From JBBQWZ01 sp038210135 (GTDB taxonomy: Bacteria > Acidobacteriota > Terriglobia > Bryobacterales > Bryobacteraceae), in assembly GCA_038210135.1 (NCBI GenBank), contig JBBQWZ010000007.1, positions 92,842 through 156,841 of the forward strand: DNA of 64,000 bases, given 5' to 3'. Of the stretch, positions 43,811-53,711 are shown piece by piece. Each line of letters starts with the position of its first letter. The first letter of the stretch is position 1. Made by a program: the position numbers and the translations under genes. The notes beneath the pieces were generated by a model. It was not told the DNA's origin and made no database searches. It was given only the letters and a program-made list of their open reading frames with translations.

Positions 43811-46039
43811 TTAAGGCTCCAGTACAATCCGCTCTTCCATCGCCGCCTCAACCGCCTTGCGCGAATACGGCATCGGATGATACTTGCCCGCGGCCCAATC
43901 CTTCAGCAAATCCGAATAATGCTTGCTTGACGGATCGCCGCTCTCGCCCGGGACGTTGGTCATCATCGAGCGGTCCCAATCCGCAAGATCGAGCACCTGG
44001 CGGTAGGAAGCACCATTCGTCTGGCGGAATCCAGGACCCGACGTGGCGTTCACCGTGTTACCGTCGCCAGGCCGCGCGATGGGATCGAGCGAGAACTTCT
44101 GCCCAAGAGGATGCTTGAGCGCGACTTGATGAAGGTTGCCCCACTTCCATGTTTCCGGATGCGGCAGCCGCTTTTCAAGATCGCGCAGCGTCAGCGTCAG
44201 CGAATCGCCCACCACGCGAAGATCCGACGACTTCTCGAGACCAGCCAAAACGATTTCGGCATTCGGAACATGCCCGTACGTCTCCGCCGGATACTGCATA
44301 GCCGTCACGTACGCGAGCCACAATTCGTAAATCAGAGCAGGCCTCGAATCCGCCGTCATGCGCGCATCCCACTTCAGAAATTCATTCAGCAGCACCGCGT
44401 GCCGCGGATCGCTCTTCGCCTTCCACTTCGCTACCACGCGCTGGAACCGCCGGGCCGGCAGCGAAACCACGTCCTGCTGCAATTGCTCAAAATCGACAAC
44501 CGAAAACTTCTGCCCAGGCTTTGACAGCACCTGGTCAATTCGATCCACGCGAAATGGCAACGACCATTCGTAGGAAAACTGCTTCGTGTACCCCGGCGGC
44601 AGAATCTTGTTATTCGCCGTCGCCACAAAATGTTTTGCCGGATTGTAGACCTGCGGATGATCCGCCGTGGACAGGTAACCCTGCCACTCGTATTCACCGG
44701 TATCGCCAGGAACCGGCAGCAGGCCCGTGCCGTTCTTTCGAATCGGCGCATAGCCCGCCGCGATCCATCCGATATTTCCCTGCGTGTCGGCGTACACCAG
44801 ATTCTCCGACGGAACCTTATAGTGATCGACCCCGGCGAGAAATTCTTTCCAGTTCTTCGTGCGAGCCAGCGACAGCGCCGCCAAGTACCCGGCGCCGCCC
44901 GGATCCGCGCCCACCCACTTCAACGCATAGGCCTGATTACGCTGCCGGTCCTCGAAGATCACCGGACCGTGGATGCTGTGCTTCAGTTCGACCGTCACAT
45001 CGGCCGCGCCCTTCACTTTGATCGTTTGCTTTTCCGTTTCAAAGTTCTTCCACGCGCCCTTAATCATGTATTGATTCGGATTCGCCGGGTTGATTTTCTC
45101 GACAAACAAATCCTGCTGATCGATCTGCGCGATCGTGAATCCGAATCCGACATTCTCGTTGTGGCCGAGCGCGACGCCAGGCAGCGCCGGCTCCCCGGCT
45201 CCGATCACGTTCCAGCCGGGCGCAATGAGGTGCACCGTTTTGCGGAGCGAAGGCAAATTAATCGGCCGATGCGGATCGTTCGCCAGCAGCGGCTTGCCCG
45301 TCGTGCTTTTCGTGCCGTCCACCACCCAGTTGTTGCTGCCCACGCAATCGAGCGGATCGCAATCGCTGTCGCCGGAACGCAAGCCGGCCGTCACCGCCTG
45401 ATATTCGCGCAGCACTTCAGGATTAATTCCCGCCAGATCCAAACCTCGCGGAGCCTCCAATTTGATGAACGGATCCGGCGGATTCATCTTCTCAATCACC
45501 GCCGCGCCGAATCGCGCGATCTCCACGGCGCGGGTGATCTCGGTCGTGAGATTGCGCGTCATCACCAGTCCCGCCATGCGCGCCGTGACGTCCTCCGGCT
45601 CCCACAATCCGGGATCGTATCCCGCCGCCTCAAATTCAACGGTGCGTTTCCCAGCAAGCGATTTGATGTACGCGTTGATGCCACGCGTGAACGATGTCGC
45701 GATTACTTTTGCGTCCGGAGAATAGCTCTTCCATTCCGCATCCCAGTCGCCGCGATACCGGATCAGCCGCGCAAAGCGGTCCCGTGAAATCATTTGTGGA
45801 CCGAGCACCTCCGCCAGCTTGCCGACTCCCTGCCGGCGCCACAAATCGAGCTGAAACAGCCGGTCTTTAGCCGTAATCCAGCCTTGCGCGAAAAACAGAT
45901 CCTCGGTATTCTTCGCGTAAATATGAGGCACGCCCCACTTGTCGCGAAGAATTTCGACCGGTTCCTTGACGCCGCCGACGCGCTCCGCCGACACCACCAG
46001 ACAGGCCGCGATCAGCAAGGCACAAATACGATGGAGCAA
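43811..46039 (-). CDS. Exported penicillin acylase family protein (Ntn hydrolase)
   Basis: This is a self-processing periplasmic N-terminal nucleophile hydrolase. TTG 46039 has GAGAGGA 5 nt upstream and gives a signal peptide (MLHRICALLIAACLVVSA); the ATG at 46093 is less likely. The alpha-chain part (EILRDKWGVPHIYA) is followed by a linker, and the nucleophile Ser begins SNNWVVDG (about residue 235), where cleavage should free the beta chain. The beta chain has NDPHRPINLPS and ALPGVALGHNENVGFGFT. The natural substrate, N-acyl homoserine lactone, amide or peptide, is unknown. It lies just behind three S9 peptidases. Confidence 0.92.
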   Translation of the reverse strand: MLHRICALLIAACLVVSAERVGGVKEPVEILRDKWGVPHIYAKNTEDLFFAQGWITAKDRLFQLDLWRRQGVGKLAEVLGPQMISRDRFARLIRYRGDWDAEWKSYSPDAKVIATSFTRGINAYIKSLAGKRTVEFEAAGYDPGLWEPEDVTARMAGLVMTRNLTTEITRAVEIARFGAAVIEKMNPPDPFIKLEAPRGLDLAGINPEVLREYQAVTAGLRSGDSDCDPLDCVGSNNWVVDGTKSTTGKPLLANDPHRPINLPSLRKTVHLIAPGWNVIGAGEPALPGVALGHNENVGFGFTIAQIDQQDLFVEKINPANPNQYMIKGAWKNFETEKQTIKVKGAADVTVELKHSIHGPVIFEDRQRNQAYALKWVGADPGGAGYLAALSLARTKNWKEFLAGVDHYKVPSENLVYADTQGNIGWIAAGYAPIRKNGTGLLPVPGDTGEYEWQGYLSTADHPQVYNPAKHFVATANNKILPPGYTKQFSYEWSLPFRVDRIDQVLSKPGQKFSVVDFEQLQQDVVSLPARRFQRVVAKWKAKSDPRHAVLLNEFLKWDARMTADSRPALIYELWLAYVTAMQYPAETYGHVPNAEIVLAGLEKSSDLRVVGDSLTLTLRDLEKRLPHPETWKWGNLHQVALKHPLGQKFSLDPIARPGDGNTVNATSGPGFRQTNGASYRQVLDLADWDRSMMTNVPGESGDPSSKHYSDLLKDWAAGKYHPMPYSRKAVEAAMEERIVLEP

Positions 46040-46065
46040 GCGATTCCTCTCGTTGTCGAACCGGA

Positions 46066-48027
46066 CTAATCGCCGATATGCTTCGCGACCCAATCCACGT
46101 GGCGTTGCATGATATCGAGTACGAACTTCGGCTCCTGCGGACCATGCGGAGTTCGAGGATACACAACCATTTGCGCCTCAACGCCGCGGCGCTTCACGCC
46201 TTCATACATCTCATAGCCCTGCGTCGCCGGAACGCGAATGTCCTGCTCGCCATGCAACACCAGCAGCGGCGTGGTCACGTTCTTCATGTAATACAGCGGC
46301 GACTGTTTGATGTAGCGGTCCGGCTGTTCAAACCAGGCTCCGTCGAAGTAGTCGTCGAGCGTGGACGGAATGTCGTTGGTGCCATACATCGAAATCATGT
46401 TCGAAAGGCCCGCGCCCGAGACTGCGCACTTGAAGCGCGAAGTCTGTCCGACAACCCAATTCGTCATGTAGCCGCCGTAGCTCCAACCCATAACCGCCAA
46501 GCGATTCGGATCCGCGATGCCTTGCTGAATCAGGTGATCGACGCCGGTCATCAGATCCTGATAATCGCCGTTGCCCCAATCCGTAAAGTTGGCGGCTTTG
46601 AAGCCAAGACCGTACGAAGTCGAGCCGCGGGGATTCGCCCGCAGCGTCGCCCAGCCCTTCGCGGCGAACGTCGCGATCGGATACAGTCCGGAAGCGCCGA
46701 TGAACGATTCGTTGAACGCTCCCGCCGGACCGCCGTGGATATTGAGGATCAGCGGATAGCGCTTGCCATCCTGATAACCCACCGGCAGCGTCAGCAAACC
46801 TTCGATTTCCTTGCCGTCTTTGCTTTTCCACTTGATCACGCGCGTCTCGCCGATCGCCAATTTCGGCAGATCGACATTCGCCGCGCTCACCCGCACCGGA
46901 CTCGCCGAACCCATTGACAGCACATACGCCTCCACCGGCTCGGAGGACGACTGGAACGAGAATCCAGCATGCGTGCCGGTCTTGTTCATCTTCACGCCGA
47001 AGCCGAAGGTCCCTTTCGACGGCGCGAACACCGCGACGGGCGGTCCGTCGATCGGCATCGCGTACAGCACGGCGCGGGTGCCCTTGCCTTCCGTGAAAAA
47101 GACGTGGCTCGAATCTTTCGCCCAGTCCGTCAGCACCGGGGCCTCATCCAATGAAGGAGGCAGCTCGCGCATTTTGCCATCTTTGAGCGACATCAAAACC
47201 ACGCGTGTTCCCGCGATGCGCGACGAGCCTAGTGTCCGCGTAAACGCGAGATAACGCCCGTCCGGAGAATACCGCGGCGACGCTTCGGTGAGGTTGCTCG
47301 CGGCCAGTGCGCGGATGTTGCCGTTCTCCACGTCGGCTTCGAAGATGTCCGACTTACGGCCGTCGTTGGCATTCGGAGTCGGACGCGTTTCGTAGGCGAT
47401 CCTTCGGGAATCCGCGGACCAGTCGAACTGCCCGACGCTATACGGGCCGGACGCCGCCTTCTTCTGCGCGCGCTTGCCGTTCATATCCGGCTCGACCGGA
47501 ACCATCCATAGGCTGGTGTTTTTGGGATTCTCGTCGGCGATATTTATGTCGCGCTTTTCGCGCTTGGCCTTGTCCTCTTCGAGATCACGCTCGCGCCCGG
47601 TAAACGCGATCCACTTTCCGTCCGGCGAAAGTTGAAACTGCGCGACAGTACCGTTGAAGGCCGTGATCTTTTCGCCTTCGCCGCCATCGACAGCGATGCG
47701 CCACACCTGACGCCCGCCGCCACGATCGGAGCCGAAGAACACATACTTTCCGTCGTTTGAAAACTGCGGAGAATTGGAACTCTTATCGCCTTGCGTCAAC
47801 TGCATTCGCCCGGAGCCATCCGCGTTGGCGTAGAAAATCTGCAGGTTCGTCTCGCTCTTATCGGCATCCATCAAAGCGCGGCTCTGCGTCCACGCGACCG
47901 CCTTGCCGTCCGGCGAAGGGGTCACATCCATGACGCCCTTTACCTTCAGGGCGACTTCCGGCGTCCAAATGTCTTGCCCGCACAAAGCGAGCGGCAGCAG
48001 CGCGGCGAAGGCGTATCTAGCGAACAT
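46066..48027 (-). CDS. Exported S9 prolyl oligopeptidase-family peptidase (third in tandem)
   Basis: This secreted dipeptidyl/acyl-aminoacyl peptidase-type enzyme has a signal peptide (MFARYAFAALLPLALCGQ), a PD40 beta-propeller (about residues 30-370: SPDGKAVAWTQSRALMD, SPDGKWIAFTGRERD) and an alpha/beta hydrolase domain. The triad is Ser in VMGWSYGGYMTNW, Asp in LHGEQDIRVPATQG, and His in YPRTPHGPQEPKF. Start ATG 48027, 11 bp inside the preceding paralogue. Full-length. The ATG at 48201 is rejected as too far upstream. Confidence 0.95.
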   Translation of the reverse strand: MFARYAFAALLPLALCGQDIWTPEVALKVKGVMDVTPSPDGKAVAWTQSRALMDADKSETNLQIFYANADGSGRMQLTQGDKSSNSPQFSNDGKYVFFGSDRGGGRQVWRIAVDGGEGEKITAFNGTVAQFQLSPDGKWIAFTGRERDLEEDKAKREKRDINIADENPKNTSLWMVPVEPDMNGKRAQKKAASGPYSVGQFDWSADSRRIAYETRPTPNANDGRKSDIFEADVENGNIRALAASNLTEASPRYSPDGRYLAFTRTLGSSRIAGTRVVLMSLKDGKMRELPPSLDEAPVLTDWAKDSSHVFFTEGKGTRAVLYAMPIDGPPVAVFAPSKGTFGFGVKMNKTGTHAGFSFQSSSEPVEAYVLSMGSASPVRVSAANVDLPKLAIGETRVIKWKSKDGKEIEGLLTLPVGYQDGKRYPLILNIHGGPAGAFNESFIGASGLYPIATFAAKGWATLRANPRGSTSYGLGFKAANFTDWGNGDYQDLMTGVDHLIQQGIADPNRLAVMGWSYGGYMTNWVVGQTSRFKCAVSGAGLSNMISMYGTNDIPSTLDDYFDGAWFEQPDRYIKQSPLYYMKNVTTPLLVLHGEQDIRVPATQGYEMYEGVKRRGVEAQMVVYPRTPHGPQEPKFVLDIMQRHVDWVAKHIGD

Positions 48028-49936
48028 GTTTTTCCACCCAGTCGAGATGTCTCTGCATGATGTCCAATTGAAATTTCGGTTCGCGGGGCCCGTGTGCCGT
48101 GCGAGGATACGTAACCATTTGCGTTTCGATACCGCGCGCTTCGAGCGCGTGATACAGCTCGTAACTTTGCGAAATCGGAACGCGGTCGTCCTGCTCGCCA
48201 CCCAGGATCAGCGTCGGCGTCGTGACGTTCTTGACGTGCGTGATCGGCGAGCGCTGGATGTAGTAATCGCGATTGTCCCAAGGCGCGCCGAACGCATCCA
48301 GCTTGTTATTGCGGATGTCGGAATTGCCGGTCTGGCTGATCAGGTTTTCGACGCCGGCTCCGATCGCCGCCGCCTTAAAACGAGTGGTGTGCGAAATGGT
48401 CCACGAGGTCAGATAGCCGCCGTAGCTCCAGCCCATCACCGTCAGCTTTTCTGGATCCGCCACGCCGTCGCGGATCACCAGATCCACGCCCGACATCACG
48501 TCCTCGTAGTCGCCGCCGCCCCAATCCTTCAAATTCAGGAAGCGAAAATCACGGCCATATCCTGTGGACGCGCGCGGATTCGGACGGAACACCGCGATAC
48601 CTCGGGAAGAGAACGTCGCCAGTGGATAGAGGCCGGGACGACCGAGGAACTGTTCGGTGCTGGCGCCATAAGGACCGCCATGCAGCAGGACCACCAGCGG
48701 AACTTTCTTGCCCTTCTCAAAACCAACCGGCAGCGTGAGCAGACCTTCCACTTCCGTGTTGTCTTTCGAGCGCCACCACAGGACGCTGGTCGCACCCACC
48801 GGCAGATTCGGTAAGTCGGAATTTGCCGCGCTCAACTTCACAGGCTCGCCGGATTCGACGCTCTTCATGAACGCCTCCGGAGCCTCCGAGGAACTCTCTC
48901 GCACGAATCCCAAGTGCGTAGCGCTCGCGTTCAAGTGATAGCCAGAAAGCACGCCCGACGGCGCATAAAGCAACTTCGGCGGACCGTCCACCGGCATTGC
49001 ATAGATCGCGTTGCGCGTCGCGCGTCCTTCTTCAAACACGATCCGGTCGCCGGACCAGCCCAGCAGTTTCGGAAGCCGGTCGTACGTATTGGGAAGCTTG
49101 CGCTCCGGTCGTCCGTCGCGCGGATGGAGCACAATGTGATCGTCGCCCGCCGACTGAACCGGCACCGAGCTGCGCACGAAAGCAAGATACTTTCCGTCGG
49201 GCGAATAGCGGGGCTGGCTTTCGCTCGCCGCGGTCGCCGCGATGGCCTTTTCTTCCTTGCTCGCGATTTCCACTTCGAAAATGTCGCTCTTTGAAGCCAC
49301 ATTCGCCTCGGGCGTCGGACGCGTTTCAAATGCGATCGACCGGCCATCCGGCGACCACGTGAATCCGCCAACGTGCTTCGAGGTCGAAGAGATTCTGGCC
49401 GGCTTTGATGACGCGCCGATGAGGAGAGCCCACAACGAATGGTTGCGCGGATTCGCCCCCACCACTTGCCAGTCGCGCTTTTCCTTGCGGGCGCGCTCCG
49501 TTTCGACATCCGGCTCGATGCCCGTGAAAGCGATCATGCGGCCGTTCGGCGAAATTACATACGCACCAAATCCGCCTTTCCAATCGAGCACCGCTTCCGG
49601 TTCCTTGCCGGCGGCATCGGCGCCTTGCGGAATCCGCCACAGGACGCGCCCCGATTGATAAAAGAGATAACGCGAATCCGGCGACCAGGCAATCGACGCT
49701 CCGCGGCCGATCAGCTTCCGTTCCGATCCATCGGCGCGGGCAGTGAAGATCTCCGTGATCTGCTCGCTCTTTTCGGTCTCCATCACGGCGCGCGTCTGGG
49801 TCCAGGCAGCCGTACGGCCATCCGGCGACGGCACGACATCGCCGACGATCTTCACCTGCATCTGCAATTCCGGAGTCCATTGCTGAGCGAACGCCGTCGA
49901 TGCGAGGCAAGCCGCGACCAGCAGCCTAGCGAACAT
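48017..49936 (-). CDS. Exported S9 prolyl oligopeptidase-family peptidase (second in tandem)
   Basis: This 639-residue paralogue has a signal peptide (MFARLLVAACLASTAFAQ), a PD40 propeller (SPDGRTAAWTQTRAVMETEKS, SPDSRYLFYQSGRVLW) and the catalytic domain: Ser in VMGWSYGGYLTSW, Asp in GGEQDDRVPISQ, and His in YPRTAHGPREPKF. It is slightly shorter than its neighbours in the propeller. Both ends overlap the neighbours by 11 bp, so the three are translated from one message. Probably cleaves short exported peptides. Confidence 0.95.
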   Translation of the reverse strand: MFARLLVAACLASTAFAQQWTPELQMQVKIVGDVVPSPDGRTAAWTQTRAVMETEKSEQITEIFTARADGSERKLIGRGASIAWSPDSRYLFYQSGRVLWRIPQGADAAGKEPEAVLDWKGGFGAYVISPNGRMIAFTGIEPDVETERARKEKRDWQVVGANPRNHSLWALLIGASSKPARISSTSKHVGGFTWSPDGRSIAFETRPTPEANVASKSDIFEVEIASKEEKAIAATAASESQPRYSPDGKYLAFVRSSVPVQSAGDDHIVLHPRDGRPERKLPNTYDRLPKLLGWSGDRIVFEEGRATRNAIYAMPVDGPPKLLYAPSGVLSGYHLNASATHLGFVRESSSEAPEAFMKSVESGEPVKLSAANSDLPNLPVGATSVLWWRSKDNTEVEGLLTLPVGFEKGKKVPLVVLLHGGPYGASTEQFLGRPGLYPLATFSSRGIAVFRPNPRASTGYGRDFRFLNLKDWGGGDYEDVMSGVDLVIRDGVADPEKLTVMGWSYGGYLTSWTISHTTRFKAAAIGAGVENLISQTGNSDIRNNKLDAFGAPWDNRDYYIQRSPITHVKNVTTPTLILGGEQDDRVPISQSYELYHALEARGIETQMVTYPRTAHGPREPKFQLDIMQRHLDWVEKHVR

Positions 49937-51920
49937 ATTTATCCACCCAGTCCAGATGCCGTTGCATGATGTCGAGCACGAACTTCGGCTCGCGCGGACC
50001 GTGCGGCTGGCGCGGATACGTCACCATCTTCGCCGTCACGCCGCGGGTTTTCAGCGCGTTGTAATACTCGATTCCCTGCCCCAGCGGAACGCGGACGTCC
50101 GCCTCGCCGTGCAGCACCAGAGTGGGAGTGGTGACGTTGTTGATGTGCGTAATCGGTGAATGCTTACGGTAATTCTCGAACGCCTCATACGGCTCGCCGC
50201 CGAAGTAATCGGGAATGAAGCTGGTGACATCGGCGGTGCCGGTGAAGCTCCAAAGATTGGTCACGCCGGCGCCGATTACGGCGGCCTTGAACCGATTGGT
50301 TTGCGTAATGGTCCAGGACGTCATGAAGCCGCCGTAGCTCCAACCCATCACCGCCAGGCGATCCGGATCCGCCACACCCATCGCAATCACGTGATCGACA
50401 CCGGTTTGATCGTCTTCGAAATCCTTGCCGCCCCAGTCGTTGTAATTCGCAAAGCGGAAGGTTTTACCGTAGGCGGATGACCCGCGCGGATTCGGCCGCA
50501 GCACCGCATAGCCGCGCGCGGCGAATGTCGCGATCGGGTAGATCGTCCCCCGGCCAACGAAGTTCTCGTTAAATACGCCGGTCGGACCTCCGTGGATATT
50601 CAAGATCAGCGGATACTTCTTGCCCGGCTCGTAGTTCACCGGATACGTCAGCAGGCCCTCGACCTCCAGTCCGTCCTTCGATTTCCACGTGATGGCCTCG
50701 GTTTTTCCGACCGGCAACTTCGGCAGATCGGAATTCGCGCGGCTCACCTGGACTAACGCCGTCGTGCCGACTTTCATCACGTACGCCTCGACCGGCGTAT
50801 CGGTGGTCTCGTGCGAAAGTCCGACCCATGTGCCTTTCGCATTCATGCGGGCACCCGAAACGACGCCGCGCCGCGGCTCGAAGATCACCTGCGGAGGTCC
50901 GTCGACCGGCAGCTTGTACAATGCTGTCTTCGTGCGCTTCCCTTCCGAAAACAGCAATCCCGAAGAGTCGCTCAACCAGCCGATCACGTTAGGCTGCTCG
51001 TCGAAGCTTGTCGGTAATTCCCTTTGATCGCCCGTCGCCCGCGACATCAGCACAAAGCGCCGCTCACCAGCCCACTTAAACGGCGCCGGAGCTTTCTGAT
51101 ACGCGAGGTACTTTCCGTCCGGCGAATAGATCGCTCCGGTGCGAATGGCGGGCGTCGAAGCCACGGGCTTGATCGCGCCCGATTCCAGATTCACTTCGCT
51201 AATGTCGCCCTTGGTCAGAACATCGTTGGCTCCTGGACTCGGCGCGTGCTCGAAGGCGATCGCCTTTCCATCGGGAGACCAGGTAGCACCCGCGACGTGG
51301 AACTTGCCGTCGGTCAACTTTCGCGGCTTGCGCTTGCCGTCCGCATCGGCCTCGGCGGAAATGACGTAGAGGCTGTGATTCGACGTGTTCGAATCCACCA
51401 CCTTCCAATCGCGTTTCTCCTTCATCTTCTTATCGTCGTCGGGCGACGACTCGAGGCCCCAGAAGGCCAGCTGCCGGCCATCCTGCGACAATTCGTAGGC
51501 TCCAAGTTGGCCCTTGAATGCCGTCAGCGCTTCCGCTTCCCCGCCCGAGACGGCGATGCGGTAGATCTGCTGCTTGGCCGTGCGCGAGCTCAGGAAGTAG
51601 ACAAACCGGCCGTCCGGCGAGAATCCGGGAGACGTTGAACTGCCCTCTCCGCGCGTCAATTGCATGCGCTTCGAGCCGTCGGTCCGGCCCGTCCAGATTT
51701 GCGAAACCACTTCGCTCCGCTCCGGCTCCATCACGTTTCGCGACTCGACCCAAACGGCGAGCGTGCCATCAGGCGAAGGCGTGACGGATGAGATATTGCG
51801 GAACATCATCGCGAATTCGGGAGTGAAAGAGGTCGGCGCCTGGGCCACGCCGGAGCCTGCCAACAGTACGATAGCCGCGCCCGCGGAGAAGCTTTTCTTG
51901 AGAAGAAACCGGACGTTCAT
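49926..51920 (-). CDS. Exported S9 prolyl oligopeptidase-family peptidase (first in tandem)
   Basis: This paralogue of 664 residues leads the operon. A signal peptide (KKSFSAGAAIVLLAGSGVAQ) precedes a PD40 propeller (SPDGTLAVWVESRNVMEPERS, SPDGRFVYFLSSRTA) and the catalytic domain: Ser in VMGWSYGGFMTSW, Asp in LHGEADVRVPLG, and His in YPRQPHGPREPKF. ATG 51920 is preferred over 51935. The gene ends by overlapping the second copy. The pattern of shared C-terminal sequence suggests tandem duplication. Confidence 0.95.
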   Translation of the reverse strand: MNVRFLLKKSFSAGAAIVLLAGSGVAQAPTSFTPEFAMMFRNISSVTPSPDGTLAVWVESRNVMEPERSEVVSQIWTGRTDGSKRMQLTRGEGSSTSPGFSPDGRFVYFLSSRTAKQQIYRIAVSGGEAEALTAFKGQLGAYELSQDGRQLAFWGLESSPDDDKKMKEKRDWKVVDSNTSNHSLYVISAEADADGKRKPRKLTDGKFHVAGATWSPDGKAIAFEHAPSPGANDVLTKGDISEVNLESGAIKPVASTPAIRTGAIYSPDGKYLAYQKAPAPFKWAGERRFVLMSRATGDQRELPTSFDEQPNVIGWLSDSSGLLFSEGKRTKTALYKLPVDGPPQVIFEPRRGVVSGARMNAKGTWVGLSHETTDTPVEAYVMKVGTTALVQVSRANSDLPKLPVGKTEAITWKSKDGLEVEGLLTYPVNYEPGKKYPLILNIHGGPTGVFNENFVGRGTIYPIATFAARGYAVLRPNPRGSSAYGKTFRFANYNDWGGKDFEDDQTGVDHVIAMGVADPDRLAVMGWSYGGFMTSWTITQTNRFKAAVIGAGVTNLWSFTGTADVTSFIPDYFGGEPYEAFENYRKHSPITHINNVTTPTLVLHGEADVRVPLGQGIEYYNALKTRGVTAKMVTYPRQPHGPREPKFVLDIMQRHLDWVDKYVR

Positions 51921-51974
51921 ATTGGCATCTAGCATGCCACAATCGGACCGCGTCCGTTCCTGAATTGGCGCGAT

Positions 51975-52373
51975 TCAGGGTGCCGGAATCAAGGCGGAGA
52001 AACTATAGCCTCCGGCTGCCGGCTCGTAGGCGCCGAAGTTGCCGCGGTAGAGGAAGGCAGGCACCGTGTCGCCCGTGTGCAGAAGGGGAATCGATGAGGG
52101 TCCAGCGATGCGTCTCTCGTGGATTTGGTGGAGGTAGGAGATGCGGATTTTAGAGCCGCGTTTCAGGTTGGTCGCGGTGCGCGTGACTTTTGTGACGACG
52201 GCGTCGATTTGTACAGTGACGGTCTTCGTGGCCGCCGCGGGCATGGCCTTCTTCACCTCAATCTCAAGGGCTTCGGGCGCTTCCATCTGCCATTTACGAT
52301 ACGCGGACGGCGGCAGCTCGGCTTCGACCGCGACGGCCGCCAAAACAATCATGAGGAAACTACGGCGAAGCAT
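51975..52373 (-). CDS. Small secreted protein of unknown function
   Basis: This protein of 132 residues has a signal peptide (LRRSFLMIVLAAVAVEA) and a basic, beta-rich mature domain (TVTVQIDAVVTKVTRTATNLKRGSKIRISYL) ending in AGGYSFSALIPAP. I recognise no family. ATG 52373 has TAAACT 6 nt upstream (52380-52385 on this strand). It lies about 55 bp upstream of the first S9 peptidase and could belong to the same operon. Confidence 0.6.
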   Translation of the reverse strand: MLRRSFLMIVLAAVAVEAELPPSAYRKWQMEAPEALEIEVKKAMPAAATKTVTVQIDAVVTKVTRTATNLKRGSKIRISYLHQIHERRIAGPSSIPLLHTGDTVPAFLYRGNFGAYEPAAGGYSFSALIPAP

Positions 52374-52470
52374 CACCCCAGTTTAAAGGGCATCCGGCGC
52401 AGGCGCTTGGCAAGCGGGGACCACGGGCACCCCGGTTCTCTTCCAAGGATCCGCCCGATTCTGGTGCGAC

Positions 52471-53238
52471 CTACTGCTTCCGTTCCTGCAAGCTGCGGGC
52501 GATCTTGCGCGTCCATGCTCTGGGCACCATCCTGGTCGACCAGGCGAAGATGCGATTGCCGATTCCGGGGATGGCGATGACCTTGTCGGCCATGGTCGCG
52601 CTGTAGGCATACTCGGCGACTTCGACGGCGGTCATAACCAGTGGACTCGAAGTCAGCTTGGTGCCGATGAGTCCAGCGCGGCTTTGAAACCCGGTGATCA
52701 CGGGACCGGGACACAGCGCGGTCGCGGTGACTCCGGTACCTTTCAACTCTTCGGCGATGCCTTCGGTGAATGACAAGACGTAGGCCTTGGTCGCGTAGTA
52801 GACCGTCATCAGCGGACCGGCCTGGAAGGCGGCGGTCGAGGCGACGTTCAGGATGCGGCCAGAGCCTCGCTTGATCATCGGCGGCAGGTAGAGCCGGGTG
52901 AGCGCGGTCAGCGCCGTGACATTCAGATCGATAGAGTTGATCTGCTTGTCGTAATCCGTTTCCGCGAATTTGCCCAGCAGGCCGAAGCCGGCGTTGTTGA
53001 TCAGGACATCGGCGGTTGGGGCAGCGGCGAAGATTCGCGCGGGAGAGTCGGCGAGCGAAACGTCCTCGGCGAGCACGACAGCCTGGCGCCCAAACTGTAT
53101 TTTGAGTTCGTCGGCAACACGCTCGAGGGCTCCGGCGGTGCGGGCGATCAGAACGAGGTCGAAGCCTTCGCGGGCGAACACCCGGGCGAGTTCGAGGCCA
53201 ATGCCTCCCGAGGCTCCGGTGATTACAGCGAGCGGCAT
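52471..53238 (-). CDS. Short-chain dehydrogenase/reductase
   Basis: This classical SDR of 255 residues has the cofactor motif TGASGGIGLELA, NNAGFG, the catalytic Ser in LNVASTAAF, and YYATK with the catalytic Tyr and Lys. The substrate cannot be told from sequence. It overlaps the start of ispF by 16 bp and lies last in the IspD-IspF-SDR run, so it may be cotranscribed with the isoprenoid genes. It may also act on an unrelated substrate. Confidence 0.9.
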   Translation of the reverse strand: MPLAVITGASGGIGLELARVFAREGFDLVLIARTAGALERVADELKIQFGRQAVVLAEDVSLADSPARIFAAAPTADVLINNAGFGLLGKFAETDYDKQINSIDLNVTALTALTRLYLPPMIKRGSGRILNVASTAAFQAGPLMTVYYATKAYVLSFTEGIAEELKGTGVTATALCPGPVITGFQSRAGLIGTKLTSSPLVMTAVEVAEYAYSATMADKVIAIPGIGNRIFAWSTRMVPRAWTRKIARSLQERKQ

Positions 53239-53711
53239 AACGTCACCACGGCTTGCGCCTCAGCCGAGCGGCCTTCGCCGACCGGACCGACTTTCTCCGA
53301 CGTCTTGAATTTGACGGACACGCAGTCGATCTCGAGGCCAAGGATGGCGGCGACGCGATCCCGGATAGCCTGGCGGAAATCCTTCAGCTTGGGTCGCTCG
53401 AGGATCACCGTCGAATCGACATGGACCAGCTGATAGCCTTTGGCCAGCGCAAGGCCCAAGGCGTGTTCGAGGAAGCGATCGCTCGACGCGCCTTTCCATT
53501 CGGGATCGGTATCCGGAAAGTGCATGCCGATGTCGCCGAGGGCGGCGGCTCCGAGGATGGCATCGGTGATGGCGTGGAGCAGGACGTCGGCGTCGGAGTG
53601 GCCGTCGAGGCCGAATTCACTGGGGATTGTGATTCCGCCAAGGATTAGCGCACGCCCGGGCGCGAGGCGGTGATTGTCCCAACCGATGCCGGTCCGATAT
53701 TCAGTTTTCAC
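53223..53711 (-). CDS. ispF: 2-C-methyl-D-erythritol 2,4-cyclodiphosphate synthase
   Basis: This MEP-pathway enzyme of 162 residues forms a zinc-dependent trimer. Asp12, His14 and His46 in GIGWDNHRL and LDGHSDADVLLHAI are the zinc ligands. The IGMHFPDTDPEWKGA and KFKTSEKVGPVGEG segments are typical. It overlaps ispD by 4 bp and the SDR by 16 bp, so the three genes form an operon. Confidence 0.97.
   Translation of the reverse strand: MKTEYRTGIGWDNHRLAPGRALILGGITIPSEFGLDGHSDADVLLHAITDAILGAAALGDIGMHFPDTDPEWKGASSDRFLEHALGLALAKGYQLVHVDSTVILERPKLKDFRQAIRDRVAAILGLEIDCVSVKFKTSEKVGPVGEGRSAEAQAVVTLCRSL

Noticed and set aside
48028..48201. Upstream start for the third S9 peptidase
   Set aside because: It would add 58 residues antisense-like in composition and hide the signal peptide; the ATG at 48027 fits the tandem pattern.
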